The notes under the pieces: generated by a model
Databases searched by the model: none
What the model was told of the DNA's origin: nothing
Seen by the model: the letters and a program-made list of their open reading frames with translations, nothing else
Program-made: the position numbers and the translations under genes
Part shown: positions 40,729 through 49,396 of the stretch, piece after piece
Position numbering within the stretch: the stretch's first letter is position 1
Layout of the letters: each line of letters opens with the position of its first letter
DNA from: Egicoccus sp035462025
GTDB taxonomy: Bacteria > Actinomycetota > Nitriliruptoria > Nitriliruptorales > Nitriliruptoraceae
DNA: 64,000 bases
Direction: 5' to 3'
Assembly (NCBI GenBank): GCA_035462025.1
Contig: DATHUR010000121.1
Coordinates: 9,183-73,182, forward strand

Positions 40729-42450
40729 CTACGCGTCGGCGATCTCGAGCGCCTCGTCGCGGGCAAGCGCCGCGTCCTCGGGCATGTGCTGGCCCGGCGT
40801 CTCGAGCAGGTCGAGACCCTCCCCGGCGAACCGCTGGGCGACCGCGACGCCACGGCCGTCACCGTGGCGGTCGAGGTCGTGTTGCGCCTGGGCGGCGAGC
40901 AGTGCGGCCTGCAGCGACCGGCCCAGCGTCAGCGACAGGCGGCGCGCGCCGTGCTGCAGCGCCGCGGGCCCGGCGTCGCTCGCCTGCCGCACCCACAGCG
41001 CGGCGTGATCGGCGGCGTCGACGGCCAACTTGCCCACCGTCGCCACAGGGGCCGAGGTGGCCTGCATCGCCGCGCGGCGCACCTCGTCGACGTAGGCGGC
41101 GAGGACCTCCCCGCTGCCGATCGCCCGCAGGACGTCCAACGAGAGCACGTTGGTGGTGCCCTCCCAGATCGGCAGCACCTGGGCGTCGCGCAGCAGTTGC
41201 GGCAGGTGGGTGTCCTCGATGTAGCCGGCCCCTCCGAAGGCCTCGAGCGCCTCGGACGCCCCGGCGATGCCCTGCTTGCCGGTCGTCAACTTCGTGATGG
41301 GCAGCAGCAGGCGCAACGCGAGCAGTTCCCGTTCGGTGGCCCCACCCGCCTCGTCGCGACCGAGCAGTTCGGCGGCGCGGAACGACAGCTGCAGCGACGC
41401 CTCGTGCTGGGTGCGCAGCCACGCGAGCGTCGCCTGGTGCAGCGGCAGGTCGACGAGTGCGCCGTCGAACGCCTCGCGGCGGCGGGCGTAGTCGCGGGCC
41501 AGGGCGAGGCCGCGACGCAGCCCCGACGCCGCGGTGACCGCGTTCCACAGCCGCGTGATCGTCAGCATCGGGGTGATGTTGCGCGTGCCGTCCGCCGGCG
41601 AACCGACCAACTGGGCCAACGTGCCGTCGAGTGCCAGTTCGGCCGTGGGCAGCTGGCGCGTGCCGAGCTTGGACTTGAGCCGCAGCACCCGCAGGTTGTT
41701 CAACTGCCCCTGCTCGTCGCGTACCTCGACGTAGAACATCGCCAGGCCGCGGCCGCCCGGACCGTTGCCCTCCGGGCGGGCCAGGGTCAGCGCCATGTCG
41801 GCGGTGACGGCCGAGGTGAACCATTTCGTGCCGCTCAGCCGCCACAGCGGGCCCTCGGCACGGGCGACGGTCTCGGACCGGCCGACGTCGGAGCCGCCGG
41901 CCCGCTCGGTCATCCACTGCCCCGAGGTCCACGCGGTCCGCGGGTCACGGCTGGTCAGGCGCGGGACGGCGCGCTCGATCAGGTCGCGGTCGCCGTGGAC
42001 GAGCAGCGACTTGACCGCACCGTCGGTCATCGCGAGCGGGCAGGAGTACAGCGCGCTGGACGGGTTGAACAGGTAGGCCAGGGCGAACTGATGGACCCGT
42101 GAGTGCTCGCCGTGTGCGCGCTCGTAGCCGGTTGCGACCACGCCGTGCCGGTGCGCGACCTCGGCGATCTTGTCCCAGTATGGCGAGATCTCGACCTCGT
42201 CGATCCGGTTGCCCCAGGCGTCGAAGGGGCGCAGCCGCGGCTCCTGCGAGGGGTCGTCCATCGCGTCCGACCAGGTCTTGAGGTCGGTCGCGGCCAGGTG
42301 CCCCATCTCGGCCAGGGACGGCACGACCTCGGCATGCACCTCGGGCGGTAGGACCCGTTCGAGGTAGCGCTGGATCGCGAGGTCGTCCTCCCACTCGTCG
42401 CGCAGCCGCGGTGGGTCCTGGAAGAACCCGGTGTCCTCGACGGTGTCCAT
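40729..42450 (-). CDS. AidB-like acyl-CoA dehydrogenase
   Basis: 573-residue FAD protein of the AidB/isovaleryl-CoA-dehydrogenase-like branch, longer than classic acyl-CoA dehydrogenases because of the extra N- and C-terminal helices. Landmarks: LKTWSDAMDDP, SCPLAMTDGAVKSLL, WMTERAGGSDVGRSETVA, WFTSAVTADMALTLARP (FAD and substrate contacts), FGGAGYIEDTHLPQLLRDAQVLPIWEGTTNVLSLDVLRA. AidB proteins bind DNA and protect against alkylation; whether this one does is unknown. ATG 42450 lacks a strong Shine-Dalgarno. It ends 4 nt before the convergent gene. Confidence 0.88.
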   Translation of the reverse strand: MDTVEDTGFFQDPPRLRDEWEDDLAIQRYLERVLPPEVHAEVVPSLAEMGHLAATDLKTWSDAMDDPSQEPRLRPFDAWGNRIDEVEISPYWDKIAEVAHRHGVVATGYERAHGEHSRVHQFALAYLFNPSSALYSCPLAMTDGAVKSLLVHGDRDLIERAVPRLTSRDPRTAWTSGQWMTERAGGSDVGRSETVARAEGPLWRLSGTKWFTSAVTADMALTLARPEGNGPGGRGLAMFYVEVRDEQGQLNNLRVLRLKSKLGTRQLPTAELALDGTLAQLVGSPADGTRNITPMLTITRLWNAVTAASGLRRGLALARDYARRREAFDGALVDLPLHQATLAWLRTQHEASLQLSFRAAELLGRDEAGGATERELLALRLLLPITKLTTGKQGIAGASEALEAFGGAGYIEDTHLPQLLRDAQVLPIWEGTTNVLSLDVLRAIGSGEVLAAYVDEVRRAAMQATSAPVATVGKLAVDAADHAALWVRQASDAGPAALQHGARRLSLTLGRSLQAALLAAQAQHDLDRHGDGRGVAVAQRFAGEGLDLLETPGQHMPEDAALARDEALEIADA

Positions 42451-43000
42451 GACGCCCTCCGGAAACGTTCCTCACCAGATCGTCTCGGAAAACCGTACCG
42501 CTCGCACCCTGCCGGGCGGGCACTGAGCGAGGCGAACTTGAACGGGTGCGGTGTCGAGTGAGGAGCGTCCGGTCGACGGACGCCTTCACGGTCGGATCAG
42601 ACCGTCATCGGTGACGGTCTGCCTCGACCGAGCACGGCAGGTTCGACCGGAGGCCATGCGCCCCACGGGCGAAATCGCCGGTTGCGTGTGACGTCCTGAT
42701 CAGTCGCGCCGGACTCCATCGTGAACTCGATGCGACTCGGCACGCGAGTCGCCGTGGACCGCTGATCCGGTGTCGGCCTCGAGGCGAACTCGGACGGCCT
42801 CCGCGCCATCGAGCGCCCTAGCAGGGCCGTCCAGGTGGACCCGGCGAGGTCCGGTGAGCATCTGTGCCACTGGGCGTGACCGTGCCCATTGGGCGTCACA
42901 CGGTCGGGGGACCGGCATGGTCGGAACCGCTGTGTGTTCCGGTCGCAGTCCGGCTGCTCCCGAGCAAGCAAACCCGGCGGCTGGCGCCCGGGGCTCGCCA
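42451..43000. other. 550-nt stretch without a convincing gene
   Basis: Apart from the hairpin at 42598-42621, I see several weak minus-strand frames (one of 72 codons at 42700-42918) with poor codon bias, and a local dyad around GCCCATTGGGC near 42884-42894 flanked by copies of TGGGCGT. The stretch may be a decayed gene. G+C is slightly lower than in neighbouring coding regions by eye. Confidence 0.5.
42598..42621. terminator. perfect 10-bp hairpin
   Basis: CAGACCGTCA and TGACGGTCTG pair around a TCGG tetraloop. It lies between two minus-strand genes and could stop read-through from the SpoU gene toward the acyl-CoA dehydrogenase. It has no T tract. Confidence 0.45.
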
Positions 43001-43720
43001 TCAGGAATAGAGGACGACGGCGGCGGCGGTGGCGAGGTTGAGGCTCGACACGCCGGGCCGCATCGGGATGCGCACGCGGCCGGTCGCCCGCGCCAGCAGT
43101 TCCGGGCTCAGGCCGCCCCGCTCGGTGCCCAGGACGACGACGGCGTCCGCGGGCAGGTGCGCGGGGTCGAGGTCGTCGCCGTCGGGATCGAGCGCGATCA
43201 GCGGCCGGTCGAGGTCGGGCAGCACGTCGACACGTCCGCACGCCGGCAGGGCGAACTGCAGACCGGCGCCGGCCCGAACGGCGGTCGGGTGCCAGGGGTC
43301 GGCCGCACCGACCACGCACACCCCCGCGGCGTCGGCCGCCGCGGCCACGCGCACGACCGCGCCGAGGTTGCCCAGGTGGCGCGGATGCTCGAGGACGACG
43401 AGCCGACCGGGGACGCCCGCAGGCGGCAGCGCCGGCACGTCCGGACGGTGCGCGACCGCAAGGGCGGGGGAGGGCAACTCGCGGCCGACCAGGCCCCGCC
43501 AGGTGTCGGCGTCCACCTCGACGGCCTCGACGGGCACGACGACGTCGGGGGCCAATTCGGCCAGCAGACCCGACAATGCGGCGCGATCGGGTGTGGCGAC
43601 CGCCACGACGGACGCGCCGAAACGGACCGCGTGCTTGAGGGCGTGGACACCTTCCAACCTCACAAGGGACGGGTCACGTCTCGCCGAGCGCAGCAGACCC
43701 ACCACGTAGGCTTCGTCCAT
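43001..43720 (-). CDS. SpoU-family RNA 2'-O-methyltransferase
   Basis: 239-residue SPOUT methyltransferase for rRNA or tRNA ribose. The N-terminal substrate-binding domain (SARRDPSLVRLEGVHALKHAV) precedes the knotted SAM domain: LVVLEHPRHLGNLGAVVRVAAA (motif 1, here without the usual N-P-x-N-x-G), VVLGTERGGLSPELL (motif 2) and IPMRPGVSSLNLATAAAVVLY (motif 3). ATG 43720 has AGGAG 7 nt upstream, located inside the first codons of the divergent fxsA. The two ATGs share the tetranucleotide CATG at 43718-43721. Confidence 0.9.
   Translation of the reverse strand: MDEAYVVGLLRSARRDPSLVRLEGVHALKHAVRFGASVVAVATPDRAALSGLLAELAPDVVVPVEAVEVDADTWRGLVGRELPSPALAVAHRPDVPALPPAGVPGRLVVLEHPRHLGNLGAVVRVAAAADAAGVCVVGAADPWHPTAVRAGAGLQFALPACGRVDVLPDLDRPLIALDPDGDDLDPAHLPADAVVVLGTERGGLSPELLARATGRVRIPMRPGVSSLNLATAAAVVLYS
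43707..43712 (+). promoter_or_regulatory. -10-like element TAGGCT, 6 nt before fxsA
   Basis: CGTAGGCT ends 6 nt before the fxsA ATG and lies inside the SpoU coding region, so fxsA mRNA would be leaderless. Confidence 0.45.
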
Positions 43721-44240
43721 GCCTGCTCTCCTCGTGCTCGCGTTCGTCGCGGTCCCGCTGATCGAACTGGTCGTGATCCTCCAGGTCGGCCAGGTCATCG
43801 GGACGTGGCCGACGGTCGTGCTGCTGGTCGCCGACAGCGTCTTCGGTGCGTGGCTGCTCAAGCGCGAGGGCCGCAAGGCGTGGCGGCAGTTCCGCTCGGC
43901 ACTCGACCAGATGCGCTGGCCCGGTGACGAGGTCGCCCAGGGTGCGCTCGTCATCGTCGGCGGGACCCTGCTGCTGACCCCGGGCTTCGTGACCGACGTC
44001 GCCGGGTTCCTGTTGCTGCTCGCGCCGACGCGTCGCATCCTCGCACGCCAGGTCCGCAAGCGTGTCCGCCTCCTCGACGCCGGCACGGGCCCGGGCGGTC
44101 GCGCCGGTCGCGCGACCACGTCCGGGGGCGCGGTCCTCGACGTCGAGGTCGTCGAGATCGAACGCGACGAACCGGGCGGCCCCGGCGGGCCGGACGGGCG
44201 CGACCGGCCAGGTCGAGACCTGCCACCCGGCCAGATCTGA
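43719..44240 (+). CDS. fxsA: FxsA-family membrane protein
   Basis: 173 residues. The FxsA domain begins MPALLVLAFVAVPLIELVVILQVGQVIGTWPTVVLLV (two helices; shown in part), then the conserved basic turn LLKREGRKAWRQF and a third hydrophobic segment VIVGGTLLLTPGFVTDVAGFLLLLAP. The C-terminal 55 residues are charged and Pro/Gly-rich. E. coli FxsA modulates phage exclusion by F; the cellular role is otherwise unknown. ATG 43719 overlaps the divergent SpoU start codon and has no room for its own Shine-Dalgarno; the TAGGCT -10 suggests leaderless translation. Confidence 0.85.
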   Translation: MPALLVLAFVAVPLIELVVILQVGQVIGTWPTVVLLVADSVFGAWLLKREGRKAWRQFRSALDQMRWPGDEVAQGALVIVGGTLLLTPGFVTDVAGFLLLLAPTRRILARQVRKRVRLLDAGTGPGGRAGRATTSGGAVLDVEVVEIERDEPGGPGGPDGRDRPGRDLPPGQI

Positions 44241-44242
44241 GA

Positions 44243-44273
44243 TTGCGAACGGGGTGGGCCACCTCGCTAGCGT
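44243..44273 (+). promoter_or_regulatory. promoter TTGCGA-19-TAGCGT for ccr
   Basis: TTGCGA at 44243-44248 and TAGCGT at 44268-44273 are separated by 19 nt and lie 66 nt before the ccr start. No MerR-like palindrome is in this spacer. Confidence 0.4.
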
Positions 44274-44339
44274 CGTGGCGCCGGTGGCCGCGGAGGGCGG
44301 CTGGGAGCCCGGTCAGATCCGTTTGGAGACGTAACTCAT

Positions 44340-45674
44340 ATGGACGCGATCCGTCAGGCGATCCTGGACGGCGTTGCCGGCGACGACCTCGCCCGCATTC
44401 CCCTGCCCGAGACCATGCGGGCCGCCGTCGTACGCAAGTCCGAGGTCGACATGTTCGGCGACCGGCCGACCAGGGACAAGGACCCACGCGAGTCCCTGCA
44501 CGTCGACGAGGTCCCGATCCCGCCGCTCGGCCCCAACGAGGTGCTGATCGCGCCGATGGCCTCGGCCCTCAACTACAACACGGTGTGGACCTCGATCTTC
44601 GAGCCGCTGCCGACCTTCGGGTTCCTCGAGAAGCTCGGGCGCGAGGGCGACCTCGGCGCGCGCCACGACCTCGACTACCACATCGTCGGGTCCGACGCGG
44701 CCGGCGTGGTGCTGCGGACCGGCCCCGGCGTGACCCAGTGGAAGCCCGGTGACCGGGTCACCGTCCACTGCAACTCGGTCGACCTCGAGGGACCGGAGGG
44801 CCACGAGGACTCGATGCTCGACGCCAGCCAGCGCATCTGGGGCTTCGAGACCAACTTCGGTTCGCTGGCCGACATCTCGCTGGTGCGCGCCAACCAGCTC
44901 ATGCCGATGCCGACCCACCTCACCTGGGAGGAGGCGGCGTCGCTGGGGCTGGTCATGGCGACCAGCTACCGCATGCTGGTCGGCGAGAACGCCGCCCGCA
45001 TGAAGCAGGGCGACATCGTGTTGATCTGGGGGGCGACCGGCGACATCGGCGGCTTCGCGACCCAGTTCGTGCTCAACGGTGGCGGCATCCCGGTCTGCGT
45101 GGTCTCCAGCGAGGAGAAGGCGGGGGTCCTGCGCGAGATCGGCGTCGAGCACGTCATCGACCGCAAGGCCGAGGGCTACAGGTTCACCGACGACAACGGT
45201 GAGCCCGACTACCGCGAGATGCGCCGCTTCGGCAAGAAGATCCGCGACATGGTCGGACGCGACCCCGACATCGTCTTCGAGCACCCGGGCCGGGCCACGT
45301 TCGGCGCCTCGGTGTTCGTCGCCAAGCGCGGCGGCACGATCGTGACCTGCGCGTCGACGTCGGGCTTCATGCACGAGTACGACAACCGCTACCTGTGGAT
45401 GCACCTCAAGCGGATCATCGGCTCGCACTTCGCCAACTACCACGAGGCCTGGGAGGCGAACCGGCTGGTCGACCTCGGCATGATCCACCCGATCCTGTCC
45501 AAGACCTATCCGCTCGAGCAGGCCGCCGAGGGCGCATACGAGATGCACCACAACCAGCACGCCGGCAAGATCGGCGTGCTCGTCGGCGCCCCCGAGGACG
45601 GGCTGGGCGTGCTCGACCGGGCCAAGCGCGAACGCCACGAAGAGCGGATCAAGACCTTCCGCGCCTTCGACTGA
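44340..45674 (+). CDS. ccr: crotonyl-CoA carboxylase/reductase
   Basis: 444-residue enoyl-thioester reductase that reduces crotonyl-CoA with NADPH while fixing CO2 to give ethylmalonyl-CoA, used for acetate assimilation or polyketide extender units. Against the well-studied Kitasatospora enzyme the CO2-binding residues are kept: Asn80 (LNYNTVW), Phe169 and Glu170 (WGFETNFGS) and the His of RIIGSHFANYHEA near 364. NADPH loop WGATGDIGGFATQF is intact. ATG 44340 follows GGAGACG. No ethylmalonyl-CoA mutase or epimerase is nearby, but a biotin carboxylase component is at 61481. A double hairpin ends the gene. Confidence 0.95.
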   Translation: MDAIRQAILDGVAGDDLARIPLPETMRAAVVRKSEVDMFGDRPTRDKDPRESLHVDEVPIPPLGPNEVLIAPMASALNYNTVWTSIFEPLPTFGFLEKLGREGDLGARHDLDYHIVGSDAAGVVLRTGPGVTQWKPGDRVTVHCNSVDLEGPEGHEDSMLDASQRIWGFETNFGSLADISLVRANQLMPMPTHLTWEEAASLGLVMATSYRMLVGENAARMKQGDIVLIWGATGDIGGFATQFVLNGGGIPVCVVSSEEKAGVLREIGVEHVIDRKAEGYRFTDDNGEPDYREMRRFGKKIRDMVGRDPDIVFEHPGRATFGASVFVAKRGGTIVTCASTSGFMHEYDNRYLWMHLKRIIGSHFANYHEAWEANRLVDLGMIHPILSKTYPLEQAAEGAYEMHHNQHAGKIGVLVGAPEDGLGVLDRAKRERHEERIKTFRAFD

Positions 45675-45680
45675 GCACGG

Positions 45681-45740
45681 CCCCGGCGCGGCCGGGCGGG
45701 TGCTCGCCCGACCGCGCCGGGGTGGTGCTGCCACCACCCC
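45681..45740 (+). terminator. two overlapping hairpins after ccr
   Basis: Hairpin 1 pairs CCCCGGCGCGG (45681-45691) with CCGCGCCGGGG (45712-45722), with an inner CGGGCG/CGCCCG stem. Hairpin 2 pairs GGGGTGGT (45719-45726) with ACCACCCC (45733-45740). They share GGGG at 45719-45722, so only one can form at a time. Confidence 0.6.
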
Positions 45741-45782
45741 GCAGCGGCTGATCGGCGGGGAGACACGGGCCCCGCCGAGGTC

Positions 45783-45788
45783 TATCGT
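45783..45788 (+). promoter_or_regulatory. -10-like element TATCGT
   Basis: TCTATCGT lies 64 nt before the chosen start of the NERD-like gene and 19 nt before an alternative ATG at 45808. Confidence 0.3.
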
Positions 45789-45852
45789 GCCTACCTGGGG
45801 TGCGGGGATGCGACACGGGGTCGCGGGAACCCCCGCACAGGGGGACGGGGCC

Positions 45853-46554
45853 ATGGGCCACTCACAGACGTGGGGTACGCCGACAGCGGGTGTCGAGACC
45901 GCTCGCCGGCTGTTGTCGTGGTTCACCGGGGCGCTCGCCGCCGGTGCGCTGCTCGTGCTCACGGTGCAGGCCGTCACCGGCGTCGAAGGCGCCACCGAGG
46001 CCCTGCTCGTGCTGCTGGTGCTGATGGGCGCCCTGCTGCTGGCCGGCGCCCGACGCGATCGGCGTCATGAGGTCGCCGCGGACCGCTCGATCGCCGCCGG
46101 CACGGCCGCGGCGATCGACGCACTCGACCGTGTCGAGCACCGCCGCCTCGAACTGGGGACGCCCTGGCCGCAGCTGGTGGTCGGGCCCACCGGTGTGAGC
46201 ATCGTCGAGATGTGTCCCAGCGTCGGGCCGCTCCATCTGACCCCGGCCGGGGTGCAGACCGTCGCCCGACGCCAGGCGTGCGAACGTTGCGCCGCGGCCC
46301 GCTCGGCCGCCGACCGGGCCCGGCAGCTGCTGGCCGGCATCGAGGACGGCCGCCGGATCCCCGTCCGTGTGCTGGCCGTGGTCGCGCCGGGGACGCCCGT
46401 CAGCCGGGACCCCGAGGCCGACGACCTCGTCGATGCGGTGCCCGCCGACCGGCTGTCCGACACGCTGGCCCGCGGGCCCGTGCTGCCCATGCCGCTCGTC
46501 GACCGCGCCTTCGCCCGCCTCGCGTCGATGGCCGGAGCGCTCGTCGACAAGTGA
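45853..46554 (+). CDS. membrane protein with NERD-like C-terminal domain
   Basis: 233 residues. Two adjoining transmembrane helices at the N-terminus (LLSWFTGALAAGALLVLTVQAVTG and ATEALLVLLVLMGALLLAGA) precede a cytoplasmic domain of about 150 residues. Its PQLVVGPTGVSIVEMCPS strand resembles the NERD/restriction-endonuclease-like fold, and a Cys-rich turn (ARRQACERCAAARSA) follows. Catalytic residues are not clear. ATG 45853 is used on the basis of AGGGGG upstream; ATG 45808 would add 15 residues. It stops 6 nt before the convergent membrane gene. Confidence 0.6.
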   Translation: MGHSQTWGTPTAGVETARRLLSWFTGALAAGALLVLTVQAVTGVEGATEALLVLLVLMGALLLAGARRDRRHEVAADRSIAAGTAAAIDALDRVEHRRLELGTPWPQLVVGPTGVSIVEMCPSVGPLHLTPAGVQTVARRQACERCAAARSAADRARQLLAGIEDGRRIPVRVLAVVAPGTPVSRDPEADDLVDAVPADRLSDTLARGPVLPMPLVDRAFARLASMAGALVDK

Positions 46555-46560
46555 GCCGCG

Positions 46561-47472
46561 TCAGCAGGCGGCGGCGAAGAACTCCATCGGCAACGGGCTC
46601 AGACAACTCGGCCACCAGTGCAGGGCGAGATACATCGGCACGATGGCCCAGGCCTTGTCCCGGGTCTCGAGCAGGACGGCCGTGATCGTGGCGGTGCCCG
46701 CCGCCAGCGCCGCCGCGTAGAGCCCGCTGAGCAGGTCGCCGCGGAACAGCCCGCCGAAGGCGAACACGTGGGCGGCACCGAGGACGATCACCGGGGTGAG
46801 GATCGCGGCCCGTGGCGCCGTACGTCGGGTCGTGACGATCCGGTCGGCGACCAGCACCAACACGGCCAGTCCCGCGACCTGCAGCAGGGTCGGCAGCAGT
46901 TGGGCGGCGCCGAGCGAGCGCAGCAGGCCGAGCACGAGCGCGACCCCGCTGGCTCCGATGCCGAACGTGCGCAACAGTTCGGTCAACGCGACGTCGGGCG
47001 AGCGGAAGGCGTCGCGGCCACGGACCACCAGGAAGCTGGTCAGCAGCAGGGCGCCCAACGAGGTCACGGCGAAGGCCAGCAGACCCAGCGCGATCGCGGT
47101 GCCGCTGCCCACGCCGGTGAACCCCGCCCCGCCGATGCGACCGAGCAGCGCGGTGTCGGTCAGCCCGGTGGTCACGAACTGGCGCAGGACACCCAGCGCG
47201 GCGACCGGCACGACCAGCACCAGCCCGGCGCGCCACGCCCGTGGTCCGTCGAGCCCGAACGCGCTGAGGCCTTCGTTGCGGTAGCGGGCGAGCAGCCAGG
47301 GGACCAGGCCGGTCAGGACGAAGATCCACACCAGGTCGAGGGCGACACCCGCGACGCCACCGTTGGGGTAGAGCGGCAACGCCGACAGCAGGCCGATCAC
47401 GACACCGCCGAACAACGTGGTCGCGCCGGCCAGGATCACGTCGCTTCGCGCGTCTTCCCGACTCACATACAC
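46561..47472 (-). CDS. polytopic membrane protein, possible degenerate CPBP protease
   Basis: 303 residues with about eight transmembrane segments (ILAGATTLFGGVVIGLLSALPLY, LVWIFVLTGLVPWLL, LVLVVPVAALGVLRQF, IALGLLAFAVTSLGALLLTSFLVV, PVIVLGAAHVFAFGGLF and others, quoted in part). Layout and the ARYRNEGLSAFGLDG loop recall the CPBP/Abi family, but the family's EExxxR motif is absent (SFLVVRGRDAF), so protease activity is doubtful. The start is GTG 47472 (MYVSRED); GTG 47466 is an alternative. A TAGCGT -10 8 nt upstream suggests a leaderless message. Confidence 0.6.
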   Translation of the reverse strand: MYVSREDARSDVILAGATTLFGGVVIGLLSALPLYPNGGVAGVALDLVWIFVLTGLVPWLLARYRNEGLSAFGLDGPRAWRAGLVLVVPVAALGVLRQFVTTGLTDTALLGRIGGAGFTGVGSGTAIALGLLAFAVTSLGALLLTSFLVVRGRDAFRSPDVALTELLRTFGIGASGVALVLGLLRSLGAAQLLPTLLQVAGLAVLVLVADRIVTTRRTAPRAAILTPVIVLGAAHVFAFGGLFRGDLLSGLYAAALAAGTATITAVLLETRDKAWAIVPMYLALHWWPSCLSPLPMEFFAAAC

Positions 47473-47480
47473 GTCGCGGG

Positions 47481-47486
47481 ACGCTA
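47481..47486 (-). promoter_or_regulatory. -10-like element TAGCGT, 8 nt before a minus-strand GTG
   Basis: On the minus strand TAGCGT is followed by 8 nt (no Shine-Dalgarno) and GTG 47472. Confidence 0.45.
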
Positions 47487-47530
47487 GCAGGCGGCCGCGC
47501 GAGCGCCGGTCGACCGCGACGTCGCCTGGG

Positions 47531-47536
47531 TACGCT
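47531..47536 (+). promoter_or_regulatory. -10-like element TACGCT before cinA
   Basis: GGTACGCT lies 67 nt before the cinA start in the divergent region. Confidence 0.35.
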
Positions 47537-47603
47537 CCCGGGTCGCCGGACCGGCGACGGCGGCCGGACCCGGCCCGCTGACGACACGCCTGAGGGGATG
47601 GAT

Positions 47604-48479
47604 GTGCTCGAGGCCTCGATGGTCGTCATCGGCGACGAGATCCTGGGTGGTCACGTCGCCGACGCGAACTCGGGCTGGCTGGCCGCCCGGCTCGCGGCTC
47701 ACGGCGTCCCGCTCAGCCGCGTCCATGTCGTGCCCGACGCGTTCGACGCGATCGACGAGGCACTCGTGGCCGAACTCGCACGGTCGCGTCCCCGCCTGAT
47801 CGTGACCTCGGGCGGCATCGGGTCCACCCCCGACGACATCACCTACGAGGCCGTGGCCGCCACCCTCGGGCGTGGACTCGTCGAGAACCCGGTCATCGGC
47901 GCCAAGCTCGACGGCGCGCTGACGTGGACCCGCGAGCAGGGGATCGAGGTGAGCGCGGCCTTCGCCGACCACTTCCACCGCATGGCCCGCATCCCGGCCG
48001 GCGGCCGGCTGCTCCGGCACGGGTCGAGTTGGGTCCCGGGGGTCGCGGTCGAGGTCGACGGCGGCTCCGACGTCGCGGGCGGCGCGACCATCGCGATCCT
48101 GCCGGGCGTGCCGGCCGAATTCCGCTCGATCGTGGCCCAGGCCCTCGAACCCGACCTGCTGCGCGACCGCAACCCGATGCCGACCACCGTCGAGATCGAG
48201 CATCCCTTCCCCGAGTCGATGCTCAACGAACTGTTCGCCCTGGTCATCGAGCGCCACCCCGAGGTGCGCCTGGGCAGCTACCCGGGCGAGCGGATGCTCG
48301 TGCGCCTGCACGGACCCGACGACGCCGTCCAGGCCGCCGCCACGCTGGTACGCACCGGGATCGACGACCTGCACCGGTCCCCGGGCGGCGCCCGGCTGGC
48401 CGCGTCCTGGGCCGAACGTCGCGGCGCGGCGGGCTCCGGGGGAACATCGAGCGCCGCCCCCCGCGAGGAGACACCGTGA
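47604..48479 (+). CDS. cinA: CinA-like MoCF-domain protein
   Basis: 291 residues. The N-terminal MoCF-biosynth domain shows MVVIGDEILGGHVADANSGWLA, LIVTSGGIGSTPDDITYEAVA and AILPGVPAEFRSIV, typical of CinA (nucleotide pyrophosphatase or nicotinamide-nucleotide amidase fusion). The C-terminal amidase domain of full-length CinA (about 410 residues) is missing; the last 60 residues are a swivel-like domain and a Gly/Ser-rich tail. GTG 47604 is chosen because AGGGG is 6 nt upstream; ATG 47598 is possible. The stop overlaps mca (GTGA). Confidence 0.85.
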   Translation: MLEASMVVIGDEILGGHVADANSGWLAARLAAHGVPLSRVHVVPDAFDAIDEALVAELARSRPRLIVTSGGIGSTPDDITYEAVAATLGRGLVENPVIGAKLDGALTWTREQGIEVSAAFADHFHRMARIPAGGRLLRHGSSWVPGVAVEVDGGSDVAGGATIAILPGVPAEFRSIVAQALEPDLLRDRNPMPTTVEIEHPFPESMLNELFALVIERHPEVRLGSYPGERMLVRLHGPDDAVQAAATLVRTGIDDLHRSPGGARLAASWAERRGAAGSGGTSSAAPREETP

Positions 48480-49396
48480 ACCGTCGCCTGATGTTCGTGC
48501 ACGCCCATCCCGACGACGAGTCGTCGAAGGGCGCGGCCACGGCCGCCCGCTACGTCGACGAGGGCGCCGAGGTGGTGTTGGTCACCCTGACCGGCGGGGA
48601 GGCCGGTGAGGTGCTCAACCCGAGCGCCGCCGCCGTGGCACCCGAGGAGATGGGGGCGACGCGGGCGCGCGAGTTGGCCGCCGCGGTGGCCGCGATCGGC
48701 TTCACCCGCACGTACGGGCTCGGCTACCTCGACTCGGGCTACCACGAGGACCCCGACGACGTCCCGGCGGGTTCGTTCGCCCGCACGTCGCTCGACGAGC
48801 CGTCCGCCCGGCTGGCCGCCATCGTGCGCCGCGAGCGTCCCCAGGTCGTGGTCACCTATCCCGAGGACGGCGGCTATCCGCACCCTGACCACATCATGTG
48901 CCACGCCGTCACGATGCGGGCGCTGGAGTTGGCCGAGGACCCTCACGCCGACCTCGGCGCCCTCGCGGGCAGCGACGAACCGGGTGCCGATGCGACGCCG
49001 TGGCGGGTCCCCAAGGTCTACGCCAGCGGCGTGTTCCCTGCGAGCCGGGTGATCGCGCTGCACGAGGCGATGCTCGAACGCACGGGCGAGAGCCCGTACA
49101 CCGAGTGGCTCGAGAAGCGCGCCGACCGCTTCGAGGGTCCCGAGCCCGACGCCCTGGTCGAGTGCGGGGACTGGTTCGAGCGTCGCGACGCGGCCCTGCT
49201 CGCGCACGTGACCCAGATCGACCCGGACGGCTTCTGGTTCGCCGTGCCCCGCGACCTCGAGCGCGAGGTGTTCCCGTTCGAGGGCTTCCACGTGCTGCGC
49301 AGCGACGCGGACACCCCGCGGCCCGAGGACGACCTGTTCGCCGGGGTGGACCTTCAGGCGGCCACGTCGGGCGGCGGCAGTTCGGTCGCGAGGTAG
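48476..49396 (+). CDS. mca: mycothiol S-conjugate amidase
   Basis: 306-residue zinc amidase that cleaves mycothiol S-conjugates to mercapturates for export, detoxifying electrophiles. The PIG-L signature HAHPDDESSKGAATAARYV (zinc ligands His11 and Asp14) is near the start, followed by LTGGEAGEVLNPS and PEDGGYPHPDHIMCHAVTMRA (third His). The SKGAAT and ILNP-like elements fit Mca rather than the deacetylase MshB. This implies a mycothiol-making organism. It is coupled to cinA by GTGA. The last 43 nt overlap the convergent gene. Confidence 0.9.
   Translation: MNRRLMFVHAHPDDESSKGAATAARYVDEGAEVVLVTLTGGEAGEVLNPSAAAVAPEEMGATRARELAAAVAAIGFTRTYGLGYLDSGYHEDPDDVPAGSFARTSLDEPSARLAAIVRRERPQVVVTYPEDGGYPHPDHIMCHAVTMRALELAEDPHADLGALAGSDEPGADATPWRVPKVYASGVFPASRVIALHEAMLERTGESPYTEWLEKRADRFEGPEPDALVECGDWFERRDAALLAHVTQIDPDGFWFAVPRDLEREVFPFEGFHVLRSDADTPRPEDDLFAGVDLQAATSGGGSSVAR

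Noticed and set aside
42451..43000. A minus-strand gene in the 550-nt gap
   Set aside because: The best frame (72 codons) has poor bias and no recognised domain; kept only as a possible decayed gene.
46561..47472. Active CPBP protease assignment
   Set aside because: The EExxxR glutamates are absent and other motifs are weak; described only as a polytopic membrane protein.
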